This document shows positions 55,209 through 64,000 of a DNA stretch of 64,000 nucleotides, in pieces (the stretch's first letter is position 1; every line of letters begins with the position of its first letter). This DNA is from Ariolimax columbianus (taxonomy: Eukaryota > Mollusca > Gastropoda > Stylommatophora > Arionidae), in assembly GCA_036924085.1 (NCBI GenBank), contig JAVGWX010000025.1, positions 27,756,411 to 27,820,410 on the forward strand, given 5' to 3'. Both the position numbers and the translations under genes were made by a program. The notes under the pieces were generated by a model. The model searched no databases and was not told where the DNA came from. It saw only the letters and a program-made list of their open reading frames with translations.

Positions 55209-55695
55209 ACAAATAATAAATCTCAATCTGGACATCTCCACGTCAATGTCCAGATTTCCCTTCTGCTAAGACGGCATTTGCCCATCTTCTAAACTCGCTT
55301 GATTTAGAACCAAATCTAGCCAAATCGTATTTGTGGAAAGCTGTAAATCCATTTAACCTCTTCATTATTTAGCCTCCGTGAGGTAGCTGTGATGAGATCT
55401 GGCAAAGTGTTGGTCTACTCGAGAAGTTTGTGAGCGGGTTGAAGATTATTGCTGACGTCCAGGGATGTCTCGCGACGTGTGAGGCTAAAATAAGAGAAGG
55501 AGAGAGGTTAAGAGACAAGGAAAGTGCGAATTGTAAACGACACCATGAATTTGCACATCTAGACAGACAAGGAATTAAGTACATTGGACAGATGACAAGA
55601 ATATCTTCAGACTTTCCCGTTGCGTTAACATACATCCAGAGACAGATATGCTTCATAGATTAAGAAAGATCAAGAGAGAAATCGATTAACGGTTC
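55209..55695 (+). other. Unrecognised open stretch
   Basis: A plus frame is open for about 90 codons from near 55390 to a stop at 55661 (GLKIIADVQGCLATCEAKIR, later HHEFAHLDRQGIKYIGQ). It is charged and not repeat-like. I recognise no family and see no convincing start or splice site. Confidence 0.3.
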
Positions 55696-56461
55696 AAATG
55701 GCAGAAGAATAACACTTTCATTCGCTACTGGTAAGTACACAAGCAATTTCAGAGCGGAGGCAGAGGCACTGAGGGCGGCAGTGGAAGAAATGGTGATAGG
55801 TAAAACAAATGAAAGCCACATAGTCCTGCTTACAGATGCGCTGGCCGTAGTCACAGCACTAAAACGCCAGAAAAATACTGAACTTAATGATTTAAGAGCA
55901 GTACTCTGTCAACTATGCCAGCAGACCGCACCAAAAAGGGTAGTGGTGCAGTGGGTTCCATCTCACTGCAACATCCAAGGCAACGAGGAGGCAGACAGAC
56001 TGGCAAAAGAAGGTACAAAACTAACACAATCAGATACTAGTATTACATACGCAGAGTCAAAACGGCTTATTAAAGCTAGATACATGACCAAATGGGAAAC
56101 CGAACATACTGGCTACACCAAAAACGGTGCCTATTACCAGTTGAACAGAAGAGAGCAGGTCGTGGTCTTCAGACTTCGCACTGGCCACAATAGACTGAGG
56201 TACCACCTATTCAACAAATTGAAGATAGGTGGCACTGACGAATGCCCGTGTGGTACCGAGAAAATGACCGCTGAGCATTTGCTGCAAAACTGCCCGACAT
56301 ACGAGGACCAGAGAGAGCAGATGTGGCCATCACTAGTGTCAACACTAGACACGATCTATGGCAGTGTCGACAGCCTCAGGATGACCGCCGCTTTTTTCGA
56401 AAAAATAATGGTTACTGTCTGACTGCGTACAACGAAGAAGAAGAAGCAGAAGAAGAAGAAG
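55696..56461 (+). mobile_element. RNaseH-LINE insertion with 12-bp TSD
   Basis: Starts inside RNase H after motif I. It has FRAEAEALRAAVEEM (Glu), VLLTDALAVVTALK (Asp), NEEADRLAKEG (Asp), QLNRREQVVVFRLRTGHN, knuckle CPCGTEKMTAEHLLQNC and a stop at 56420, all in one open frame. A GAAGAAGAAGCAG tail follows. GATTAACGGTTC is at 55684-55695 and 56462-56473. A young, 5'-truncated insertion. Confidence 0.92.
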
Positions 56462-56479
56462 GATTAACGGTTCTAAACA

Positions 56480-56885
56480 TATACTTATCATCAACATGTA
56501 GCATGTTCTTGACAGAACCTCGCTCTCATTAAATCCATTCGATAGTAATCTCGATCAGCAGTCAGTGTACTCGCCTACTCCATGTTCATGTTAAGGATGT
56601 CCTTGATGCCTTGTGTCCATCAACGCCTTGGTCGACCTTTGCCTCGTCTTCCTGTAATAATGCCTTCCAGAACTGCCTTCTCCAGTCCGTCATGGCACTT
56701 GATGTCGCCTAAAAACCTCAGTTTCCGGGACACAACGTGGTTTATAAGCCAGTTCTCTTCGACACTCAGAACCTGCAGAATGGCTTTATTTGTTATTTTC
56801 TTTACCCAAGTTACTTTGTTGATTCTCCTGTAGCATTTTGTTTCGAAAGCCCCGACCCTCTTTATTAATATTTGTGTGGCTTGAC
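56480..56885 (-). mobile_element. TGA-LINE-like C-terminus
   Basis: Minus frame AFETKCYRRINKVTWVKKIT, LSVEENWLINHVVSRKLRFL and VLEGIITGRRGKGRPRRWW. A diverged relative of 48384-48745. Its 3' flank received the RNaseH-LINE insertion. Confidence 0.85.
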
Positions 56886-56889
56886 ATGA

Positions 56890-57245
56890 CTTCGTTCGTT
56901 CTCAATCTCCCACTACCAAACCCTGAAAGGGCTTAAGTAGCAGAATGTAGTACAGAGAACGGAATGCGTTGTGTCGTGGTTTACAGCTTGACTGCGATAT
57001 TTGTACCTTTCGGTCCAACAAATCCGACTTCAGCAAACATTTTTTGAGTACCGGGTTAGCATTCCCTCTTCGATCCCTTCTCCTTAGGTAGTCTGCCCTG
57101 CTGCAGAATGTTATCCAGGATCACCGCGTGGAGGTGTAGAAGGGTCTTGGCAGCTCTGGTTCGCTGGCCCTGCCGCTTGCAGTCAGCTATGGTTGGTTGA
57201 CCACTGCAGCTCATGCGCTGCTCAGCATCTTGTTGATGGTCCATG
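56890..57245 (-). mobile_element. Family E joined to LINE coding sequence
   Basis: Full family E copy. At its 5' edge it continues, in an open frame, from the LINE RT fragment at 57246-57480 (MDHQQDAEQRMSCSGQ then RAAKTLLHLHAVILD). Confidence 0.75.
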
Positions 57246-57480
57246 TCTCGCTTTCGTACATTGCTGTCGGGAATACGCATGTTCTGAGGATCTTCAATTT
57301 TAATTCTGTGTTTGAATCTTGTCCCACATTTAGCATACTATTTAGTTTCTCCATCACTATAGACAATTGTCTCCTTATTTCCCTTCCCCAGTCCCCATCG
57401 TTATCAAAGAGCCAAGGTATTCAAAGTAATCCACGTGTTCAATTTCTTCATTACCAATAGTGATCTCGGGTTGGGTCTGT
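57246..57480 (-). mobile_element. LINE RT fragment interrupted by the 36-bp array
   Basis: Minus frame EITIGNEEIEHVDYFEYLGS then, frameshifted, LKLKILRTCVFPTAMYESET. Non-LTR RT C-terminal motifs. Confidence 0.8.
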
Positions 57481-58815
57481 GTGTGACAATGGCAATTATC
57501 TTGGGTTAGAGTCTGTGTGTGCCAATGGCTTTTATTTTTTGTTAGAGTCTGTGTGTGCCAATGGACAATATCTTGGGTTAGAGTCTGTGTGTGCCAATGG
57601 ACAATATCTTGGGTTAGAGTCTGTGTGTGGCAATGGACAAGATCTTGGGTTAGAGTCTGTGTGTGCGAATGGACAATATCTTGGGTTAGAGTCTGTGTGT
57701 GCCAATGAACAAGATCTTGGATTAGAGTCTGTGTGTGCCAATGGACAATATCTTGGGTTAGAGTCTGTGTGTGCGAATGGACAATATCTTGGGTTAGAGT
57801 CTGTGTGTGCCAATGGACAATATCTTGGGTTAGAGTCTGTGTGTGCCAATGGACAATATCTTGGGTTAGAGTCTGTGTGTGCGAATGGACAATATCTTGG
57901 GATTGAGGGTCTGTGTGGGCCAATGGACATTATTTTGGGTTAGAGTCTGTCTGTGCCAATGGACAATATCTTGGGTTAGAGTCTGTGTGTGCCAATGGAC
58001 AATATCTTGGGTTAGAATCTGTGTGTGCCAATGGACAATATCTTGGGATTGAGGGTCTGTGTGTGCCAATGGACATTATCTTGGGTTAGAGTCTGTGTGT
58101 GCCAATGGACAACATCTTGGGTTAGAGTCTGTGTGTGCCAATGGAAAATATCTTGGGTTAGAGTCTGTGTGTGCGAATGGACATTATCTTGGGTTAGAGT
58201 CGGTGTGTGCCAATGTACAATATCTTGGGTTAGAGTCTGTATGTGCCAATGTACATTATCTTGGGTTAGAGTCTGTGTGTGCCAATGGACAATATCTTGG
58301 TATTGAGGGTATGTGTGTGCCAATGGACATTATCTTGGGTTAGAGTCTGTGTGTGCCAATGGACAATATCTTTGGTTAGAGTCTGTGTGTGCCAATGGAC
58401 AATATCTTGGGATTGAGGGTCTGTGTGTTTGCCAATGGACATTATCTTGGGTTAGAGTCTGTGTGTGCCAATGGACAATATCTTGGGTTAGAGTCTGTGT
58501 GTGCGAATGGACAATATCTTGGGATTGAGGGTCTGTGTGGGCCAATGGACATTATCTTGGGTTAGAGTCTGTGTGTGCCAATGGACAATATGTTGGGTTA
58601 GAGTCTGTGTGTGCCAATGGACAATATCTTGGGTTAGAGTCTGTGTGTGCCAATGGACAATATCTTTGGATTGAGGGTCTGTGTGTGCCAATGGGCATTT
58701 TCTTGGGTTAGAGTCTGAGTGGGCCAATGGGCAATATCTTGGGATTGAGGGTCTGTATGTGCCAATGGAAATGATCTTGGGCTGGGGTCTGTGTGTGCCA
58801 ATGGAAATTATCTTT
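57455..58815. repeat. 36-bp minisatellite inside a LINE
   Basis: About 37 units with GTGTGTGCCAATGGACAATA. Blocks of GGGATTGAGGGTCTGTG units recur every ~150-450 bp. The first unit is homologous to the LINE codons just before EITIGNEE. The period is 12 codons, so all frames are open. Confidence 0.92.
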
Positions 58816-58912
58816 GTTTTATTTTTGTATATTCGGGATAATATTCTGATTTTCACTGTGCTTCTAAACGGACGTAAGCCATTGCACCAGACCCTCAACG
58901 ACTTTTTGAGAT

Positions 58913-59475
58913 AAACATATACAGAACATATACTAAACATATACTAAACATATACAGAGGCAAAGGCCGCCGTCCATCGTAGAAGATGATGGCATAATGT
59001 ATTTTGCTATCTATATTTTAGTAAAAAGTAACAGCGCTACTTTTTATCATCACTCTCTCGTCTCGAGCCGCCTGACCCCAGTGGCAAGTAAAGGACAAGA
59101 CGACTAGGGGGCGACTACGAGATGCAGGGGACTCCGCATCAAGCACCCGTGAAAAAGACGGCGGAGTCCGGAGTCGAACCCACACCACCTGATCACGAGG
59201 TCGACGGCTTAATCACTTCCCCACGGAATCCTCATATACAAAACATTTACAAAACATATACAGAACATATACTAAACATATACAAAACAAATACTAAACA
59301 TATACAAAACATATACTAAACATATACAAAACATATACTAAACATATACTACACATATACTAAACATATACAAAACATACTAAACATATACTAAACATTT
59401 ACAAAATATATACTAAACATTTACAAAATATATACTAAACATATACAAAACATACACAAACATATACTAAACATG
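58913..59475. repeat. ~12-bp AT-rich array split by a SINE
   Basis: ACATATACTAA and ACATATACAAA units at 58913-58950 and 59235-59475, on both sides of a family B SINE. Confidence 0.85.
58953..59232 (-). mobile_element. Family B tRNA-derived SINE inside an array
   Basis: Minus head GGATTCCGTGGGGAAGTGAT and B box GGTTCGACTCC. CATATAC on both sides, but this is also the host repeat, so the duplication cannot be told apart. Confidence 0.85.
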
Positions 59476-59479
59476 CAAA

Positions 59480-59700
59480 TTGGACAAACTCTTGATGAGG
59501 ATCTCTTTGAGTGCTCAGCGGTTAACTATGTTAGGACAATGCTTCTTACTCCGATGCTATATCTGTGGAACACTTTGTATGGCTCTAGACAACAACTGGT
59601 AAAACATGCAGATACCATTACATGGCATTGGGCGAAGGGCGAGAACATTGTCACTGTTGGTTCCACAACAACAATAAATCTGAATTTGTCGTTATGAAGT
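59480..59700 (+). mobile_element. Non-LTR C-terminal fragment, type X
   Basis: Plus frame LDEDLFECSAVNYVRTMLLT and LWNTLYGSRQQLVKHADTIT aligns with 36590-37010. Confidence 0.65.
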
Positions 59701-60120
59701 GTTTTTTTCGATAATGGTATCTGTCCCCAATGAAGACCTTTTTTTCGTATCATTATTTTTGTTTTATGTTTCTCGCCCTGCACGTGTCTGTCTTGTACTG
59801 GTTATTATTCTGTCAAATATCGACACCATCATCACTGGCTCTTCTCGTCTTGTCAAACGATAGTAATTGTGCCTTTAGCACAAAGCCCGGGCAGAAGTAT
59901 AGGAGACCATCTGTCGCCCTTGCCGTATTGTTCCTCTCTCGGTCTGCCTTGTTTGCTCCAAGGAAAAGGTGATACCAATACATTTGGAACAAGGCAAACT
60001 GCAGAAACTGTCGGAACAGCAGAGCAACTTCTATCTGTTCGCCTGTGGAGGCTTTGCTCTTAGACCAGCCGCCAACCAAGGCTAAGGGCCTGGTCTGCCC
60101 TGCCACAACATTCAACGTCT
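59701..60120. other. Unassigned, with a copy of the 4.5-kb repeat motif
   Basis: CGTCTTGTCAAACGATAGTA at 59848 is one unit of the sequence tandemly repeated at 4526-4803. The rest is not recognised. Confidence 0.45.
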
Positions 60121-61330
60121 TCTTCTTCTTCCTCGTTCATCTTCAGACCTCAACTTCAATGACTCTAACGAAAGCAGCAGTCGACTCAAGGCTATGTGCA
60201 CTTCCATAGGACACTGGCTGTTGCCAAATGCTACTTCTTGTGTCGGTATACAGTGGACAGGACTGCAAACTATTTTCTGCCTTCACGGGGGCTGTGCTGC
60301 AGGAACAAAGGTTTGTAGTACCAATCTTGAACTTGTACATATGACATCTAAGTCTGTTGTGACCTGTGCATAGCCAGAGAATTATCACCTGTCTCGCCTG
60401 GAGAGTTGATGGCAGTCATCGTTTTCTATGTGGCCAGGGTGGTCTTCTTTCCATGTTGCACTGTACGTTGCCCTGATGAATGCTTTTGTCTCATTATGTG
60501 TGATTTCTGTATCACTCTGCTGCAGCATTCCTCCCTCTCTGGCGAGTCTGTCTGCCTCCTCGTTGCCTGGAATGTCGCTGTGGGCTGGTATCCACTAGAC
60601 TGTGCTTTTTTAGAAGCACTGGGACAGGCGTTCGAGCGAGTCTGCCAGAGCACCGAGTTCATTTTTGTGCTGGTTCTTGAGCGCCACTAACACTGCGAGG
60701 GCGTCTGTGAAAATGACCACTTGCTTGTCTCCCTGCTCCTTATGGTCTATAAGGGTTTCAGCTGCTTGTCTCAGAGCAACACTCAGCTGAGGTTGCCTTT
60801 CCTCGCTCTAGGATAAGGCATTGTATCCTCTTGCGTGTGCACCATCGTACATCGTCGGTTGTCAGGTGTGGTAGACGCTGATCAACTTTCACAGTTATCT
60901 GAAAACAGGTTGCACAGCCATATCTGACAAAACCCGACAAGCTACGCCAGTATCTTATCTTCAAGGCTTCAGATAGTTTGAAATCTGAGTTTTCCTTCTC
61001 CTAGATAAGCTGCCTTCCTTGTCCTTCGAGCCCCATCTACCTGAAACTACTGGCTTTAAGCCGCCAGCGGCTCTCCTTTCGTCCCTTCTCCTGTTAGTAA
61101 AAACAGTTCGTCCGCGTGAAGGCCAGGAGATGGACTTTGTTGTCAGAGACTATATGAGACGCACGCCATGGGAGTATTTAGTTGGTGTTGAGAGTCCATC
61201 CTCAACCCTACCCCCAGTTATAACAACATTTAGAACCAACATCACTGCACTCCGGACATACCTGTAGGTGTTAAGGCTTTCTAGGTAAATAACGGAGGTT
61301 GGCAGTGCCTGTAGCTCGCTTGTTGTACAC
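60121..61330 (-). mobile_element. RNaseH-LINE, diverged
   Basis: Minus strand has ITVKVDQRLPHLTTDDVR upstream, then IPGNEEADRLAREGG-type RNase H end, LWLCTGHNRLRCHMYKFKIG, knuckle CSCSTAPVKAENSLQSC in which His is Asn, and end AFVRVIEVEV. Short GAA tail at 60119-60135. Stops throughout. Confidence 0.75.
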
Positions 61331-61654
61331 ATTCGTGCTCAGTATCACATCATATAACACAATACGGCATTACTTCATACAATAAGGAACACCAAGTAAC
61401 TGATGGATTGACATTGTTATCATTCAATGAAAACTTGTCGGCCCAATGAGGAACATACATCTTTAACAACTACAAGCTAAGTGCTTCTGTCCATTGTCAG
61501 CCTTTCTAATTCTGTCCATATTTTTCCTGTTTCCTCTGGTTGTCACTTCTTCTCTTTTCCCTGAATGTTTTAGTCTACCCATACGTCTTTTGCCATGGGG
61601 ATTCCAGAACAGAGACTGTATGTAATGCCTGTTTCATTTTCATCGATCAACATC
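61331..61654. other. No recognised feature
   Basis: Unique sequence, no coding or repeat match. Confidence 0.4.
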
Positions 61655-61980
61655 TTCTTCTTCTTTTTATTCCTCTTCTTCTTCTTCTTCGTTTACTATC
61701 GTTTTCTTGTTTTTATTCTTCCTCTTCTTCGAACACCATCTTCGTCTTCTCCTCGTTCTTCTTCTCCTTGTTCTTCTTCTTCTTCTTCCTCCTCCTTTTC
61801 TTCTTCTTCTTCTTCTTCTTTGTTCAACATCGTCTTGTTGTTGTTGTTGTTATTTTTCTTCTTCTTCTTCTTCTTCTTCTTCTTCTTCTTCTTCTTCGAT
61901 CATGATCTTTGTCTTCTTGTTCTTCTTCATTCTTCTTCTTCTCTTCTTCATCATCTTCTTCTTCGATCACATATTTTTCT
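61655..61980. repeat. (TTC)n-rich pyrimidine tract
   Basis: Long TTCTTC runs broken by GTTGTTGTTG and GATCATGATC. Confidence 0.9.
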
Positions 61981-61989
61981 TTTTGTTCC

Positions 61990-63052
61990 AATCATGGTGA
62001 TCCTAGATAACAGGCTGCAACTGCCAGACTGGTTAAGGCGAAGGGAACCAATAGGGAAGCCTCAGTACTCGAAAATGTCTGCTGAAGTCGTATGTGTCGG
62101 ACCGACGGTTCTATAACAAAAACAACACAGAATGGAGGGGGAGGGGTATTCATGAGCCTAACAAATGGTAGAAAAATAACACTGTCATTGGCAACTGGAA
62201 AATTTTCAAGCAATTTCAGAGCGGAGGCAGAGGTACTGAAGGCTGCAGTAAAAGCAATGCTGACAGGCGAAAGCAATGAAAGCCAGAAAGTCCTGTTTAC
62301 AGATGCCTGATTACAGCACTAAAAAGTCAGAAAAATACTGAACTTAATGGTTTAAGATTTAAGTACTCTGTCAACTATGCCAGCAGTTCGCACCAAAAAG
62401 AGTAGTGGTACAGTGGATTCCATCCCACTGTAACATCCAAGGCAACGAGGAGGCAGCCAGACTGGCAAAAGAAGGTGCAAGACTACCACAACCAGATTCT
62501 AGTGTGACCTACGAAGAGTCAAAAAGGTTTATTAGGGTCAGATGCATGGCCAAATGGGAAACAGAACATACTGGCTACACAAAAAACGATGCCTATTACC
62601 AGTTGAACAGAAGAGAGCAGGTCGTGGTCTTCAGACTCCGCACAGGCCACAACAGACTGAGCTACCACCTATTCAATAAACTGAAGATAGGTGGCACTGA
62701 CGAATGCACTTGTGGTACAGGGAAAATGACCGCTGAACATCTGCTGCAAAACTGCCCGACATACGAGGATCAGATAAAGCACATGTGGCCATCACCAGTG
62801 GCAACACTAGACAAGCTCTATGGCAGTGTCGACAGCCTCAGGATGACAGCTGCTTTCTTCGAACAAATTCAAGTTGACGTCTGACAGCGTACGAAGAAGA
62901 AGAAGATGAAGAAGAAGAAGGATGTGTCGGACCGAAAGGTACACATATCGCAGTCAAGCTGTAAACTACGACACAACGCATTCCGTTCTCCGGACTACAT
63001 CCTGCAACTTGCAAAGCTCTTTTCGGGGCTTGGCAGTCCTTTTCAATTGAGT
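61990..63052 (+). mobile_element. Family E element split by an RNaseH-LINE
   Basis: 5' part 61990-62105, 3' part 62922-63052. The two halves join exactly at the duplicated ATGTGTCGGACCGA. Confidence 0.88.
62106..62921 (+). mobile_element. RNaseH-LINE insertion with 14-bp TSD
   Basis: 816 bp. FRAEAEVLKAAVKAM (Glu) and VLFTDA (Asp) are followed by a deletion and frameshift. Then NEEAARLAKEGA, where the last catalytic Asp is Ala, QLNRREQVVVFRLRTGHN, knuckle CTCGTGKMTAEHLLQNC and FFEQIQVDV, with a GAAGAAGAAGATGAAG tail. ATGTGTCGGACCGA at 62092-62105 and 62922-62935. Confidence 0.93.
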
Positions 63053-63580
63053 GATTGAAAATAAAAGAAGAAGAAGAAGAAGAATATACATGTCTATTTC
63101 TCTGTCCGCCTATCAATACAATAATATATATCCGTTTCTATGCCCAACTCCTAATGTCTATTGAACTGCTCCACATATCGTGCCTTGCGTAAATATTCTC
63201 AAAGATACAAAGACACTCTTTCACTCCGTCTCTCTCTCTCCTCCCCGCGTCTCTATTTATACCACAATGTCGCCATTATACGCAGTTAATGAAGACAGAG
63301 GCATATACCAGATCTAACAGCATGCATCTCACTTCAAGATCAATAAATCCTGCTCCCAAACAAGGGCTGTAACTTCAATATCTGTTGTCAGGTTGAAGGA
63401 ATACCGTCCCTTTACTAGACATAATTATTTTACATAACGGCGTATGTATCTCGTTTAAGGATTTGAAGGGATTTTAGGACTTCATTGAAATATGCTGGTC
63501 CGATGGTTCTCAAGTGTGTCTCCTGGTAAGGACTTTGGTGAATAGGACCTGGCTGCATCTTTGAATTAAATGAAATAGAC
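63053..63580. other. No recognised gene
   Basis: Short (GAA)n at 63065-63083 and a CT-rich run near 63220. Nothing else seen. Confidence 0.4.
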
Positions 63581-63925
63581 GGGGATCAAGATACTGAGCA
63601 GCGCATGAGCTGCAGTGGTCAGCGACCCATAGCTGACTGCTAGCGTCAGGGCCAGCGAACCAGAGCTGCCAAGACCATTCTACACCTCCACACGGTGATC
63701 CTGGATAACAGGCTGCAGCAGGACAGACTGGCTAAGGAGAAGGGATCGAAGAGGGAATGCTAACCCGGTACTAAAAAAATGCTTGCTGAAGTCGGATGTG
63801 TTGGACCGAAAGGTGCAAATATCGCAGTCAAGCTGTAAACTACGACACAACGCATTCCGTTCTCTGGACTACATTGTGTTACTTAACCCCTTTCAGGGTT
63901 TGGTAGTGGGAGATTGAGAATGAAC
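63581..63925 (+). mobile_element. Family E element, near full length
   Basis: GGGGATCAAGATACTGAGCA start and GGGAGATTGAGAATGAACGA end. The best reference copy of the family in this window. Confidence 0.82.
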
Positions 63926-64000
63926 GAAGCCAAGCCAAATGAAACAGACCAATTGTAAAATGTTACAGAATTTATCTTTCAAATGAGGAAAGAGGAGATT

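Overview
This looks like intergenic and intronic DNA from a repeat-rich invertebrate animal. The only host gene I recognise is split into small exons with GT-AG introns. The rest is non-LTR retrotransposon debris, tRNA-derived SINEs, one mariner relic and more than twenty minisatellites. The retroelement types would fit a lophotrochozoan, perhaps a gastropod mollusc, but that is inference. I see no bacterial, plasmid or phage features.

Host gene: six exons on the minus strand (23367 down to 632) join in perfect frame. They encode the end of a class V myosin motor, all six IQ motifs and the start of the coiled coil. The 5' (motor) exons and the 3' (coiled coil and cargo domain) exons are outside the window or not recognisable. 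The introns hold most of the minisatellites between 0.8 and 23.2 kb.

Mobile elements fall into families labelled here for reference. RNaseH-LINE: 3' ends of non-LTR elements with an RNase H domain, a C-x-C-x8-H-x4-C knuckle and usually a (GAA)n tail. TGA-LINE: reverse transcriptase with a (TGA)n tail. CR1-like LINE. C2H2-LINE: ends in a zinc finger. Family A, B and C SINEs have tRNA-like heads. Family D is a dispersed repeat. Family E is about 340 bp, ends in GATTGAGAACGAACG, and may be a LINE 3' end or a SINE. Several insertions are nested with clear target-site duplications.

Layout: 0.6-23.4 kb is the myosin V gene with intronic arrays and LINEs. 23.5-26.1 kb is nested LINEs. 26.1-30.7 kb is a 50-bp satellite running into a 100-N gap. 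31.5-33.3 kb is a deleted mariner with an amplified terminal repeat. 34-41.6 kb is arrays and RNaseH-LINEs. 41.8-43.4 kb is a 1.6-kb GAA/TTC tract. 43.4-64 kb is LINE fragments and more arrays.

Two themes stand out. First, the 30-bp array filling the intron after the exon at 1965-2054 appears to be about 37 tandem copies of that exon's own 5' splice site. Second, at least eight minisatellites visibly start inside or at the 3' end of a transposable element, so the minisatellite load seems to be seeded largely by transposon sequence. All coordinates of repeats and element ends were read by eye and are approximate to a few bases, except exon and target-site-duplication boundaries, which were checked base by base.
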